Assembly: GCA_003586115.2 (NCBI GenBank)
Contig: QVOM02000074.1
Coordinates: 3,962,327 to 4,026,326 of the forward strand
Direction of reading: 5' to 3'
Source of the DNA: Salvator merianae
Taxonomy: Eukaryota > Chordata > Lepidosauria > Squamata > Teiidae
DNA: 64,000 nucleotides
Positions 8,855 through 21,810 of the stretch are shown here, piece after piece. A model generated the notes under the pieces. The model did not search any database. It worked only from the letters and a program-made list of their open reading frames with translations, and was not told the DNA's origin. Positions within the stretch are counted from its first letter, which is position 1. Each line of letters opens with the position of its first letter. Position numbers and translations under genes: made by a program.

Positions 8855-11800
8855 TGAACATAAGAGAAGCTTGCTTGATTCCAGCATCCTTTTTCACACA
8901 ATGGGCCTGTTCGCACTTTCCACGCTAGAATGGGCTAATTAACCCATTCTAGCGTGGAACAGACCCCATCGTGCAGACACCGTCTGCACAATGGGGCCTG
9001 AAAACAGACCCAAAGCTGGATAATGGGGTTCGCCAGTGTGAACGCAATTATCCATCCCTGATGCTCGCCATGGCGACCGGGAGGCCCATGCGGTGATGAC
9101 ATCATCATGGCACGCCGCACGGGCCTCCCGGTTGCCATGGCAGCAGCCTGATGCTTTGTAGGCCACTGCCGCGGCGACCACCATTTGCGCCAGCAATCGG
9201 GCACCGGAATGCCAGACGGGGCGCATCGCGGTCTCGTCCAGCGTCCCTGGCCCGATCGCGGCAGCGTGGGCTCGATTGGGGCCTCGTACTGGCCCATTCG
9301 GGCCCCCGCGAAGGGTTAGACTCCATTGCCCATCATGCACTGCGTGATCACATGATCACGCAATGCATGATGGGCGGGCTGATCGCCCAGAAGATGGCTG
9401 CTGCCATGGACAAGGAGGTAAGTGCGAACGAATCCTCACATGAAGCTCACTTTGAGCTTCAGGTGAGGATTTGGACAGCTTTTTTCCTGTCCGGGCGCTA
9501 GTAAGGATCGGCAGCGGATGAAGTCCGCTGCCGGTTCGCTACGGCCATCCTCTCGTGCGAATGCACTTGTCTAGCAAGCATCCTTGATGCTTGCTAGTTT
9601 CAAGTGCGAACAGGCCCAATGGCCCACCAATTGCTTTTGGGCGTTCTCAAGCAGAATAAAAGGGCAAAACCTTCACCTGTTCTTGACTCCCTGAAAATAG
9701 GTTTTACTGGCATCCTGCCTGTCTTTCCAACCTGGAGGCAGTACCTAGGCATCCATTCTAGTAGCCATTGATACACCTGACCTCCATGAATCGGTTCAAT
9801 CAATTCTTAAATCTACCCAGGCTGATTGCTGTCACTACCTTTTCTGGAAATAAATTCCATAGACAATTGTCGATCCTCTCGTCGATCCTAACTCTCCTAC
9901 CCATCAGCTTCATAGAGTGCACACTGGTCCTAGTGTTGTACCATGCATGATTTTATATACTTCAATCAGGTCTCCTCTTACATGCCGTTTTTCAAGGCTG
10001 AAGAGACCAAGATGTTGCAGCCTGATTTTGTTAGTATGGTGTTCCAACCCCTTGATCATTCTGGTTGCCCTTTTCTACACCTTCTCCAGTTCCACAATAT
10101 CCTTTCTGAGGTGAGATGACCAGAATTGTACACAATATTCAAAGTGTGTTCTCACCATAGATTTATAAAGAGGTACAATGACACTTGCCGACTTGTTTGC
10201 TATTCCGTTCCTAATCACCCATAGCATTGAATTTGCTTTTTTCACTGCACAGTGGGTTAACACCTTCATTGAGCTGTCTACCAGAACCCCAAGATCCTTT
10301 TCTTGGTCTGTCACAGAAAGTTTGGCCCCCATCAGTTTATAGGTGTAACTGGGGTTCTTTGTCCCAATGTGCATCACGTTGCACTTGCTAAGATTGGAGT
10401 GCATTTGCCACTTCATTGTCCCTCACCCTATGTCAAGAGATCCCTCTGGAGCTCTTTATAATCACTTTCAGTTTTTACTATCCTGAGCAACTTAGTGTCA
10501 TCAGCAAATTTTGCGAACTTACTACTTATCCCTCTCTCTAGATCATTTATGAATAAATTTAAAAGCAGGGGTCCTAATACTGAACCCTGGAAGACCCCAC
10601 TTCTCACCTCTTTCCACTCTGAGAACTGACCATTTATTCCTATTCCCTATTTCTTGTCCTTCAGCCATTTACCAATCCAGGTCAGGAGCTGTCCTCTTAT
10701 TCTGTGACTGCTGAGTTTATTCAGGAGTCTTTGATGAGGGACTTTGTCAAAAGTCTTCTGACAGTCCAGACAGACAATGTCAACTGCGTCACCTTTATCC
10801 ACATGTTTATTAACAATTTCAAAGAATTCTAACAAGTTGGTAAGGCATGATTTACCTTTGCAGAAGCCATGCTGATTTTCTTTCAGCAATGCTTGCTTTT
10901 CTATGTGTTTATTAATTTTATCCTTAATTATGGTTTCCATCACTTTACCTGGAACTGATGTTAAGCTGACTGGTCTGTAATTTCCTGGATCACCCCTTGA
11001 TCCATCTTTGAACATCGGTGTCACATTGCCATCCTCCAGTGTTCAGGCACAGAGCCTGATTTTAGGAAAAGATTATATATTTTAACTAGAAGCTCAGCAA
11101 TTTCAAATTTGAGTTCTTTAAGAACTCTTGGATGAATGCCATCTGGTCCTGGTGATTTGTTAGCATTTAGTTTATGAAGACATGCAAGAACCTCCTCCTT
11201 GGTTACCTCTATCTGATTTAGTTCTTCTGACTTCCTCCCTGAAAAGATTGACTCAGTTGCCGGCATATGGCCTCTATCTTCCTCAGTAAAAACAGAGGCA
11301 AAAAATTCATTTAGCCTTTTTGCAATCTCTGTGTCCTCTGTAATTATCCCTTTCTGTCTGTTATCATCTAATGGTCCAACTGTTTTTCTGGTTGAATTCC
11401 TACTTCTGATATACTTAAAGAAATTCTTGTTATTTCTCTTGATGTTCTTAGCAATGTATTCCTCAATATTCTTCTTAGCATTCCTAATTGCTGTCCTGCA
11501 TTTTTTCTGCCAGAAGTTGTGTTCTTTCCTGTTCTCCTCATCAGGACACGCTTTCCATTTTCTAAATGATCTTTCCCTGCTTTAATGACTTCCCTTACTA
11601 CATTTGTAAGCCATACTGGTGTCCTCTTGGACTTAGCAGTCCCCTTCTTTCTTTTAGGTATGCACTAACTGAGCCTCCATTATTGTGTTTTTAAATAGTT
11701 TTCATGCATTTTGGAGTGACTGTACTCTTCTAACTTTCTCTTTAAATTTCCTTTTTACCAGTTTTCTCATTTTGGGGAAGTTTCCCTTATGATAGTTTAA

Positions 11801-12480
11801 GGTCTCCATGTTGGATTGTGTCAACAGCTTACAATCTGTATTTAAACTGAAGGTTACCACATTGTGATCACTGTTCCTTATTGGATCAGTTACAGTGACA
11901 TCTTGTACTGGATCCTGTGTAATACTTAAGATCAAATCCAGGATTCCCTTTCCGCTGGTTGGTTCCACAACCAGTTGCTCTAGAGAACAATCATTTAGCA
12001 TGTCTAGGAATTTTATCTCCCTCTCATGAACTGAATAAGAGTTCACCCAGTCTATGTGGGGGTAGTTGGAGCTCTCCATTATAACTACCCTTTCCTTTTT
12101 TGATGGTTCCTTAAGTTCATTTTCAAGTGTTGCTCTCCTTCATGAGTTTGGTTGGGAGGACGGTAGCATGTCCCTAAAGTTAGACTTGTTTTCTGACCTG
12201 GTATTGTTACCCACAATGCTTCTATGGATGGATCTGATTTACCTGGAAATTCCAGTTCCTCAATGTACAAGGCTGCACCACCCCCAATTCGTCCTTTCCT
12301 GTCCTGTACAATATGTAACCTGGGATCACCGTACCGCATTGGTTTTCATCAGTCCACCAGGTTTCAGTGATGCCAATAATATCAATTTTTTAATCTATCA
12401 CTAAGCATTCCTACTCCCCTATTTTGGCTTGGAGGCTTCTGGCATTTGCGTACAGGCATTTGTATGCACTTTGTTGAAAG
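8855..12480 (-). mobile_element. Nearly full-length but broken CR1-like LINE, minus strand
   Basis: Read on the minus strand from about 12480 down, this holds ORF2 in the correct domain order. The endonuclease N-terminal part comes first, with GGGAALYIEELEFPG and TCYRPPNQTHEGE (12085-12339). Next is the endonuclease C-terminal part with YPHIDWVN, LDLILS and the catalytic NSDHNVVTF (11702-12079). The linker and RT blocks follow: NKSPGPDGIHPRVLKEL (about 11120-11170), NYRPVSLTSVPGK (about 10950), HGFCKGKSCLTN, VDIVCLDCQKTFDKV (about 10770) and FADD (10508-10497). The C-terminal region is at 10075-10416, and the 3' untranslated end is split by a MITE at 8903-9617. Stops and frameshifts separate the blocks. 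It belongs to the same subfamily as the 2171 copy. ORF1 is not identified upstream. Confidence 0.88.
8903..9617 (+). mobile_element. Family A MITE, 715 bp, 3-bp TSD AAT
   Basis: The ends are GGGCCTGTTCGCACTTTCC and the complement of AAGTGCGAACAGGCCC. AAT is duplicated at 8900-8902 and 9618-9620. It sits inside the CR1 3' untranslated region; the joined flanks read TTTTTCACACAAT-GGCCCACC as in other CR1 copies, confirming the boundaries. Like the copies at 2716 and 58936 it carries a long palindrome (about 9329-9374, built on GCGTGATCA/TGATCACGC) and further hairpins. No protein is encoded. Confidence 0.9.
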
Positions 12481-13520
12481 TTCTGCCCTTTAGGATCATG
12501 TGCAACCATAGACTGCCTCGAATTCTGCTTGAATACTGCTTGAATACTGCTGACTAGTTTCCCACTAAATGTGCACTTCCATGATCTGGATGCTGCCCAG
12601 CTCCTGTTGCCTTTCCCCCAGGGAAGAGGGAAGGTGCTTGACCATTTCCTTGCAAGCTGCTGGACTATGAAAGTTGATTTTTCCTAATTTATTTTTCCAT
12701 CAACACTCAAGAAAATGCCTGCACTTTCACGTCAATGTATTAAATTTGTTTTCTGAGTTATTTTAGTTATCATAATCACACAAGCAGAGCCAAGAAAAGA
12801 ATTCTAGGCCTAATTTAATAACTGATCCTTTTTCAGAAATTGCTTTGCATTTCTTCTTACCAGTCTTAAAATATTGGATGCCTACAATAATGCCCACCAC
12901 AGACAAAAAAACAGACACTCCCTTAATTTTATCTGAGGTCTACCGGAGATTTGATGCAAAAGAATGGATGAAAAGAATGGCCTGATGATAATGAAAGCGA
13001 TAATGATGATAATGAAATTGACAATAGCCAAGTTCCTCTACAATGGAGGCTTTTAATTAGCTATCCTATGTTACAGCATTCCATTATTAGTCACTATTTA
13101 TGTCTCTAAACATCTACTCCAGCAGTGGGATAGCTTGGTGTGAACCCTTCACATACTGTGAGTGGAAGCAGGGTATCCTTTACTTAATTGTTCTGTCTTT
13201 AGCATCCAAGACAGGAGCTATTGTTTTAGATCTCTGTGTGATCTTTCTTGCTTTCTCTATGAAAGAGGCAATAAAGATACAATTCAAATGTGTTTTGTCT
13301 CATGGCATGCTTGCCCATTTTGATAGATGGACTTAAGTTCCCTTTCAGTTCCTAATATCCACTGTTCCAAAATGGGTCACTTCTGGTGGGACAGAAAATC
13401 ATATTGTCATGTTTAATGCTCCTTAAGTGACATCAAACACAGGTTTTGAGTAGGTCAACACAAACTTTCATTTCATCCCTTCATAAGTGCTTGGCGGAAG
13501 CTTTTTCTGTCTGCCATCAT

Positions 13521-13642
13521 AATGAATGTAGGCGCTCATATATGCAGCACTACCAGTTACAAAAGCTAGGAAACATGATGGAAGGAAACTAGAAAGGTGT
13601 GGGGGCCTTTCGGAAGGGATATAATTTAAGATATACTATTAG
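13521..13642 (+). repeat. Unnamed interspersed repeat, copy 1 of 2
   Basis: This segment aligns with 21684-21803 in the same orientation, with an estimated four-fifths of bases identical by eye. Shared words include AATGAATG, ATATGCA, ACCAGTTA, GAAACTAGAAAGGTG and AAGATATA. The family is unknown to me. Confidence 0.6.
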
Positions 13643-13848
13643 AAGACGTATTCGAAGATATAACTGAATGGGCAAATATGCCTGCAAAGTCTCCACTGTA
13701 GCTTTTGGGCTTCTTCAGAACCTGAGAAGGTTGCAGATGACAAATTCTCCTTGCAAAAAACCCTCCAAGATCAGCATCAAACTTTTAGCAGGAATAAGAC
13801 ACTGCTAGTTATTACTAATTCAATTTCTTTCTGTATATTCAATTAATA

Positions 13849-13870
13849 TGGTGGTGGTGGTGGTGGTGGT
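13849..13870 (+). repeat. (TGG)n microsatellite
   Basis: About seven uninterrupted trinucleotide units. Confidence 0.9.
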
Positions 13871-14325
13871 AATTCTGCTGATTTATGCTTCAGCTTACGC
13901 TAGAATGGCTTTGATGAACAAAATATTATAAATATATAAATGTTTTAGGCCCTCTTCCACACATGGAGGCACTTCCTAATGTCCAGCTGCCCCTTCCTGT
14001 GTACATCTTTGAACTGGGACAACACATAATAGATCCCATTGTTTTATCTATTCCCTATGCCCTCTTTCTACTCATGTGTCTTGTTCCCGTTCTCCCTTCT
14101 CTAGACCTGTTTCTATTTTTCTTTTTTTAAACCTTATTAAAAAAATTTAAACTTTACAATAAAATAGCACAGCATGCTATTTTTGTGTATAAATAAGAAC
14201 CTAACATAAACAACTATGAACTGTGCCAGGATGTAAGAGCAAGTTATCTAAATACTTACCAACATAAATCAGATATAACAAACTAAAACTAAAGAAAAGC
14301 AGTAATTTGTTTTGAATATATATAA

Positions 14326-14721
14326 GGGCCTTTTCGCACCTTCCGCCATAGAACAGGATAATTATCCTGTTCTACAGTGGAACAGACCTCTCAGCATGGC
14401 AACCACCCACACTGCAAGGCCATAAAACAAATCAGTAGCAGGATACCAGCATTCACAGTGCAAATGCCCTGCACCATCACAGCAGCCAGGAAACTTCTGG
14501 CCACTGCCATGGTGACAGGGAATGCCATGTGATGGTGCACGTGCAGGCACAGGTGCAGGCACAGCTGTGCCGCACAACAGCACAGCCACAGCCATACCAT
14601 GCTGTTCTGCATTCACACCTGTGGCGGAGTCCAGCTGCTCCCGGTACAACTGTGGAGCACAGTTTTGTGCTTCACAGCAGGTAGCAATCGGGAGCAGCTG
14701 CAATCTAGTGGGAACAGGCCC
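14326..14721 (+). mobile_element. Family B MITE, 396 bp
   Basis: The left end GGGCCTTTTCGCACCTTCC is followed by a subterminal hairpin (CATAGAACAGGATAATT/ATTATCCTGTTCTA). The right end is the complement of GGGCCTGTTCCCACTAG. The flanks are TAA and TAT, a possible 3-bp duplication with one change. The interior is rich in CAGC/GCTG words shared with the copies at 7116 and 40112. Confidence 0.78.
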
Positions 14722-16840
14722 TATGTGTCTATACACAATCAAGTTGCAGTTGCCATATATCCTGGCAAGTCCTTTTTGGTTTGAAGCCTTGCACAATTTG
14801 TACCTGATAAGTAACAAGTTCCATTACAGCCAAATCCCATAGACTGTTATACCATGAAATCAAGGTAAGTGATTATTCTTCCAGGATTTAGTAATCACTT
14901 TTCTAGATGCCAAAAGAAAGAAATTTAACAATATTTTGTGTTTATTATTTGAGTTTGGATGCTGATAAAAGACATGAAGTAGGTGTGAAAGCAATCTTAC
15001 AACTTAGAATCTCACTAATCTTGCTTCCTACAGACTGCCAATAGGATTTTACATAAGGACAAAACCACATATGTGCAAAATGCCCGATGTGATTGCATTC
15101 ATACCAGCCTTGGGGGGATATATTAGACAAATTAAAGACATGGGGTATGGTACTGTCTATAGGTAAGTTTTAAAGTTAATTCCTTAGCCACTGCTGTTTT
15201 ATCATTGTACAGATTATTAACAGTAACATGTAGCCATCATCAGACAGTGCTAATCCTGTACTAGATCTGTTGCAGTTTGAAAAATAGTTGACTGACTTCC
15301 TGTCAGTCAAATAATAACACCGTCTATTTCCTATACATGAATCTCCTTGAATTCATTCACTACAATTTTTAGAAGTCAGATCCATTCTTTCCGGCCACAG
15401 GAGGGGCTTCGTTCCCTTCCCCCCCTCCTCCAGACCTATTTCTCTGGGTCTGAACATTGACTGGCTGGCTGGGTGGCAAGTCCTACCCCACTCATGCATC
15501 ATTCCAGTGATACCATCCTCCTTTTTCCCACAATGAGTTTCTGGCAGCGAGGTGTTCACTCATCCATTAGGGGAAGAAAAAAGAGACAAATGTTTTCCAC
15601 AATAATAAGCGGTTACTTTCTTCAATCAATTTCTCAAGTAATATGTAATTAGAGCGGTGCCTTGGCGTGCCCAGAGATTCATATATGGACAAAACTGGTG
15701 TCTGGGCTCCTTCCCCTTGGCAGCACTGATAATTCTTTGCACTCTGTTCTAAAGGCCAATAAGCAGCCTCTGTTAGGCGAGGACGACTTCAACCATCCTC
15801 AGGAAGAAACACCAAGCCCCAGCTTGAAGTATTCCACATATGAAACAACGCAGGAAGCTTGGGAAGGGCAGAAATGGAGAGTAGAAATGACATTTTGCTC
15901 TCTTTTTCCCCTTCCCCGCAGGCTGGAAGTTAGCTAAAAGAGAACAGGGTGAAGGGGGAGATAGCATACCTGTTTGTGCTGCATTTCCACACACACACAC
16001 AAGGCAAGCTGGAAGTGAAGCACCCCCCTCAGGAGGCAAGAATGTGGTGCCCCACCAAGACCTGACCCATTCCCTTTTAAGGCACTTCCTGCCCAGAAAT
16101 GGAGGGGGAGAATTTCAAGGAGGCACATTCAGAGCTCCTGCTTCTGTTCTTCCACCGAGGTGATTTCTACTTTGGAAGGAACAGTTTGAGCAGTACTTCT
16201 ATGCATGTGGGTGCCCCTCCTCCGGGATGTCTCCCTCTTCCACCCAGGCCCCAGAGAATGCAGAACAATAACATTGTAACTATACAATAACAATAATTAA
16301 ACAATTCTTTATTCAAAACTAACCTGTTGGTTTGTTAAGGAGAAGCGGTAGCATGTAATTCCAAGTACAAGCTTCTATAGCCTGGCAGGCAACCCCCTTC
16401 CAACCTAGCATTACTGAAAAACTACTCCAATAGCATCCCAGCATCCTCCCTTGATTCCCAAGCCTTGGCCTTGAGACAAGGCACCAGCTTCAAGCAGCGA
16501 ACTGCCACTTCTTATCCCACCCAAGTCGTGAGAACCCTGGGTCAAAGGCGTCAGACAGCACTGATGGAATAGCAGTCAAGATGGACGCAGAGGGTGCAGC
16601 CAGAGCCACCTTGGTGTAGTCACGATGCCTGGCCTAGGAGAAGACTTAGGTACTACACTTGGGGTGGGAAACAGGCAGCCATTGGCAATTTGTAGTAGGA
16701 ACGACAGAAATTTAGTCTTTTCATTCTTGTGCACCGTCATTTAAAACTTTAGGCTATGAATTTAAATTATTATGAAATCCCCCAATAGAAAATAATGAAA
16801 CAAACGATATGAACATAATGCTTTTAAGTTCTCTCAGAAA
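14722..16840. other. No gene or known repeat recognised
   Basis: Only short frames are present. A short (CA)n run lies at about 15989-16001. Confidence 0.5.
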
Positions 16841-17050
16841 CTGTCTTAATAAGAATGAGTGCACAATTCCCAAGTGCACACAAAAAAGCCTTCCAAATAG
16901 TATTTACCCAAGTACATGGCTCAAAGCTTACCCAAAGTACAGCTTATTTGCATTCAGCAGACAACCTACCATGACTGCAAGGGGTGCTGCCCACTGATTG
17001 GCCAGTGGGTGGGAAATTCCCACCTCTTTGCTTCCATACTCTGGAGAAGT
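16841..17050 (+). repeat. Unknown interspersed repeat, copy 1 of 3
   Basis: It shares a series of words with 25725-25960 and 28590-28830: AATTCCCAAGTGCACACA, CTTACCCAAAGTAC, CAGACAACCTACCATGACTG and CACTGATTGGCCA-TGGG. All three are on the plus strand. No coding potential or terminal repeats are visible in this copy. Confidence 0.65.
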
Positions 17051-19566
17051 TAAGTATTAATTTTACTTGGAATACGATGAAAAGTGGAAGGAAAAAGAGC
17101 AAGTGAAATACTTTATAGGAATTTTTCCACCCTTGGGATGTGTTCATGATTCCGAGGCAGGCATAGTTGGCACGGCCTGGGGAGAGAAGGTGGCAAGAAC
17201 TGTGAATACTTTAGTCTGTTTCATCTTCTAAAGAAAAAAACCTTGCACATTTAGTGATGCAAGCTGCGAGGATGAGACTTTCTCTTTTCTCCTTTAAGTT
17301 TAACAGTATTTTGACAAATTTTACAAACCCGGGAAACTCAACAGGCTGTCCTGCAAAGGGCTGCTATTCTCAGTGCGAAGCATGGTGCAGAGAATTTTCC
17401 TCACAGAGAATAGCCAATTGGTAGCTGCAGCCTGTGGGAATTTTCCTGCATGAAACTGATTGGTCAGATATCCATAGCAGCCATTTCCATTGGCTAACAC
17501 CAACCCAGCCCAAGCAGTGAATCGATCTGACAGTTATTCTCTCCAGTCTGTGGAAGAGTTGCATAATTAGATGGAGTAAGGGATATTTTTTAATTTGCAG
17601 TCTGTCCCCTTGTCTCTCCAGTTTGCTTTGAAGATGACCCTTAACAAATGTGTGATCGTAGCTAAAGAGGCACATTTGCAAAATACCCCAAAATAAAGAG
17701 AACTATGGCCATATGAAAGTAACAAATGAGTTTTTCAAAAATGAAATTTGGACAATATTGTAGAAAGCAAAAGGAAAAATCTAAAGTCATATTTTGCCAT
17801 TATTGGCAAAACCAAAATAAATTATGCAAGTTACCAAACACTGCAAATTATATTATGAAAAATAATAGTCAATCAAATTTGATTTACACAGTGCAGATGA
17901 ACTGCAGGGTAGAGGTTATTTTATATAGAATTCTGGTTACTTTGGCACAGAAAGAGATTGTTTAATTTTGTTGATTGTAAGCAGCTGACCAAAGTGAATA
18001 AAACAGATGCAGATTATTATAGTGTAACCAATTGCTACTGGTACTGGCAATTAAGTTCTCTCAATCCTGTAATTATCTTTTGCTTAATGCTATAATTATC
18101 TCTGACTGTGATAAGCTTCAATTAATAAGCTTCCAACTTGGACTGTATGATTCACTTCTGTTTTCTCAGTCTCAGCTCTTTCTGGACTTAACCAACTTAA
18201 AACTTGTAATTTCTACATTTCTCAGAGGCTGAAGACTGCTGAATGCTGTCATTGTCCCAGCAAGAATACTGGCTGGTACCAGCCAGTGCTTGCCCTTCAC
18301 AAGCTGCTTTGGTAGCACAAATGATGGGAAACAGTAGCCTTTGTACGTTGTCCATGACCTCTGAAAGCTGAAGACAAAACACCTTCCATCCCTTCTTCGT
18401 GCAACAACAACTTTTATTTATTTCACATATTTCTGACATTTTATAGGAATGAACTACCAATGTGGGGGTGACTGCCTCATGTAAATAAGTGCAATTCTTG
18501 ATTTTGCAAGCACTAACGAACCACAAATGGGTAAATAAATATATAAACATTGAAAAAGAATTGATGACTTGATAGTTGATGACATAAGTATTACGAGCAT
18601 CTTAGCTGTCCTGTTTATTTTGTATGAGCCAAGTACATTGTATTACAGTGGTGCTTAAACACTTAAAAAGTAGTTGAAACCCAGAATACATTTACTCTGC
18701 CTTCCAAGCCTTCACTCTGGTGCCATCTGTCTCTTTCATATGCAATCACACAAATTCTTTGCACATCCCTTTTGAATTTGAGCATAGAAATCATGTTATG
18801 TAGCCTCATTGCAAAGTATGAGTTTTAAAATTAAATTTAAAAAAACTAATAAACATTACTTTTAATTCCGCAGCCCAAGCCTCGTCATACTGACAATGAC
18901 AACAGGGCACTGGACTCAACTTCTTGTACATGCAGAAAAAAAAGGAAAGGGGTGAGCATGGCGAGATCCCAGAAGTCCAATTCAGTGCTGTGCCGAAGGA
19001 GCCCACACCAAGTCTGGCCCATGGTTCAGGAAAATGCCAGTGTCCGATAAAGAGCCGCTGTTTCCCTGTACTGTCTAGAGATTGCCCAACTGTCTAGGGA
19101 ATTTTCTCCCTTACCTGTTCCATTAAATAGCCCTGCAAAAAGCTCTGTATTGTGTTTCTATGCTATTAGTAGCTCTCTTCCGACTTCCTGCACAATATAC
19201 AGTTTTAACAGTCCAGTTGGATCCCAAATGATCCCTCCCAAAAAGCTTATTACAAAGCAGCATCTGGCAGCTTTAAAGATTCAGTTATCACAGAAAGGCG
19301 ACAGGCGTATTTTCAGAGCCCCTCTGTTTCCCCAGAGTGCACTGTCACCAGGACAGAGCTGCAATGATACTACTAAAAGTGAAAGCAAGCAGGGCACAAG
19401 TTAACACATTCTTAGGGACTCTAGCCTATTAAAATTGTACCAAAACCTATAAAGCATCTCAGTCATAAGAGGCATATAACTATCATTATAGACAGCAGCT
19501 TGTAGCTAAAAGCTCCTTAGATCCGCCTTTAGCATTGGTGACTGTTTCCTTCCTTACTTCTAAAAT
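17051..19566. other. No gene recognised
   Basis: The region is AT-rich in parts. No motif in any frame is convincing. Confidence 0.5.
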
Positions 19567-19740
19567 GGGCCTGTTCGCACTTGTTGCTAGCACTTGACTG
19601 AGGCCCAAGTGGCCAGGAGCAGCATAACGCATTCACACCACAAATGCCAGTAGCCTACTTCAGGTAAGGCACTAGGGCCACGCAGTGTCCACACTGCAAG
19701 GTCAATACCAAGTTCTAAAGTGGTAAATTTGAAAACACCC
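19567..19740 (+). mobile_element. Short, diverged family A-like MITE
   Basis: The left end GGGCCTGTTCGCACTTG is a good match to the family A terminus. The proposed right end, the complement of AAATTTGAAAACACCC, is a weak match. It lies about 130 bases before a second family A left end. Confidence 0.5.
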
Positions 19741-19866
19741 ATGGTGTCTATAAATATTTAAACTAATTACTTATTCAGTCATAATGAATTAGCATCACCC
19801 AATTCCTCTTAATGTCAGAAGCAGCCTTGGTTGTCGTGATGGATGACCTTTTGTGGGAGAGACAGA

Positions 19867-20600
19867 GGGCCTGTTTGCACTTCCCGGGCTAGAATGGGCT
19901 AATTAGGGGTGGCTAATTAGCCCATTCTAGCGTGGAACAGGCCCCATCGTGCAGACACCATCCGGCCACTGCCATGGCGACTGCAGCAGCTCCACGCGCA
20001 GTAGGCAATGGGGCCTAACCATTCGCGCAGGCCCAAATGGCCCCGCGCGAGGCCCCAGTCAGGCACACGCCGCCAGGATCAGGCCTGGGATGCTGGATGG
20101 GGCCGCACTATGCCCCGTCCAGCGTTTCGGTGCCCAGTCGCGGGCGCAAAGGGCCATCGCTGCGGCAACGGCCGGCAGGTGTTAGGTTGCTGGCATGGCG
20201 GCCGGGAGGTCTGCACAGCGTGCACGGCGATGACACAGCTTGCGCGTGCGCACTGGGCCTCTCCCCCCCGTAGCGCGATCAGGCCTTCACAATCGGGCCC
20301 GCGGCGCCCCGATCGGGCCCGCCCAGCCCAATTGGGGTGGCCTGATTACCCCAATGAGGCTGGGCGGGCCCAACTGGGGCGCCGTGGGTCCGATCGGGAA
20401 GGCCCGATCGCGCTACGGGGGGGGAGGCGCAGTGCGCACGCGCAATCTGCGTCATCACCATACGTGCTGCATGGGCCTCCTGGTCGCCATGGCAGCAGCT
20501 TGACGCCTGCCGGCCGTTGCCACACCAACTGCCCTTCGCGCCTCCAATCAGGCACCAAAACGCCGGACGGGGCGCACCGAAACGCAGGAAGCTGCAACTA
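19867..20600 (+). mobile_element. Family A-related foldback element lacking its right terminus
   Basis: The left end GGGCCTGTTTGCACTTCCC and the subterminal GCTAGAATGGGCTAATTA hairpin are those of family A. The interior has two inverted arms of about 230 bp each (near 20111-20340 and 20345-20578). Each resembles the single GC-rich interior block of the complete family A copies (CGGGCACCGGAATGCCAGAC-like and GCGGCAACGGCCGGCAGG). Long GC-rich open frames here are by-products of the composition. No right terminal repeat is found; the sequence changes to an L2 remnant soon after. Confidence 0.72.
20111..20578. repeat. Large imperfect palindrome, arms about 230 bp
   Basis: The left arm, from TGCCCCGTCCAGCGTTTCGG to CCAATTGGGGTGGCCTGATT, is matched in reverse complement by the right arm ending at GCCGGACGGGGCGCACCG. 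By-eye comparison suggests around 80 percent identity with almost no spacer, so single strands could fold into a long hairpin. Confidence 0.75.
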
Positions 20601-20634
20601 GCACTAAATGCAGCAGCCATGTTGTTGACTGAGA

Positions 20635-21212
20635 CAGTGCACAGTTCACATATCATACCTGTGCTTAAGCAGTTGCACTGATTACCAGTTAGATAAAGGG
20701 TGAGATTCAAGGTTTTATGCTTAGCACAGAAAGCCCTCAACAACTTGGCACTAGGGTACTTTAATGTTTGGTTCTCTCACAGCCAACCTGTAAGATCGCT
20801 AAGGTAATCTAGAAAGTTCCTGCTACCTAATAGTAACCCACAGCCTGGCCTTCTCTGTGGTGGCATCTGTCCTTTTGAATGTCCTACCATCTGATATATG
20901 TGGTGTGATATATAAGGGGTACAACATTCAGGCACATATTGAAGACATTTTTCTCCAGCCAGGCCTTCCCAGTGTTATGTGTTCCTTTCCATCAACTGTC
21001 CTTAACTGATGATGTTCAGTTATTCTAATCATTTCTGTTGTATTTTATTCAGATTTAAATATTTTAATGAATTTAAGAGGTTGGGGTAAGGTTTGTCTGG
21101 ATTTTGTTTCCTGGATTTTTTTTCTTTGTTTTTGTTTTGTTCTATGTTGAGAATCGTTTCAGGATCTGAGACAGAAAGCAGTGTGCAAACACTTTAATAA
21201 ATAAAAAAAGGT
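20635..21212 (+). mobile_element. L2 LINE 3' remnant
   Basis: The translation shows the L2 C-terminal signature with the Trp codon turned into a stop (LH*LPV at 20673-20690), followed by FKVLCLAQKALNNLAL. About 520 bases later comes an L2-like 3' end, GATCTGAGACAGAAAGCAGT, and an AATAAATAAA-type tail. Several stops and shifts lie between. Confidence 0.7.
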
Positions 21213-21540
21213 AAGTTCGGTAACATTCAACCACAAAAGGGACAATTAAAATCAATTAGAATTGATCATTAGCAAGCTGTGCGTTTGGGGTCCTGATAAA
21301 TGCTTTCAAGGGCAGCACTTGCACAAAAAGTGGAGATCAGTTCTGGAGTAATCTTTGCTTAACTGCAATGTCAAGCCTTCCAGCGGCAGCATATTGTCTG
21401 CATACCTGCCACTGCTCCTAGGGACAAGAACATTGAAGCCATTCAGTGTTTCCACCCAGGGCTTTTTGCAGAGCACAGGAAATGGCTGCAAAAGTATACC
21501 ATTTTCTTGTGCTCTGAGAAATGGAGAGCATTATAAAATA

Positions 21541-21810
21541 GGGTGCCTCCAGATATGCCCCAAACCCTACAATTGTCTCAACACTATACTGAGAATACCA
21601 GACATACCTCTGATATTCCCAATATAGTGCTGCTTTCAGAGGCCAAAATGCTGTTATATGACTATTCTGGGAAACCCAGCAACAATGAATGCAGGTGCTT
21701 GTATATGCAATTGTACCAGTTAAAAAATGAGGAAATGTGGTGGGGAGAAACTAGAAAGGTGGGGGGGATTATTAAAAGGGATAAAACTGAAGATATATTA
21801 TTAGATATAC
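21541..21810 (+). repeat. Unnamed repeat with conserved hairpin (copy 2 of the 13.5-kb repeat)
   Basis: Bases 21581-21630 form a stem (CACTATACTGAGAATA...TATTCCCAATATAGTG) that is also present at 29511-29560. Bases 21684-21803 match 13521-13642. The two features may be parts of one non-autonomous DNA element; its ends are unclear. Confidence 0.6.

Larger units (their letters stand above)
12481..14325. other. No gene recognised
   Basis: The part to about 12680 may be CR1 5' sequence but shows no readable ORF1. A (TGG)n microsatellite lies at 13849-13870. Bases 13521-13642 match an interspersed repeat also found at 21684-21803. Confidence 0.5.

Noticed and set aside
8935..9501. Overlapping frames of 116-133 codons in the family A MITE, with similar ones at 2738-3263 and 58958-59497
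   Set aside because: The frames are on both strands, not conserved between copies as proteins, and explained by GC-rich palindromes.
20008..20601. 197-codon GC-rich frame
   Set aside because: It lies in the foldback MITE; high GC suppresses stops, the opposite strand is equally open, and no domain is visible.
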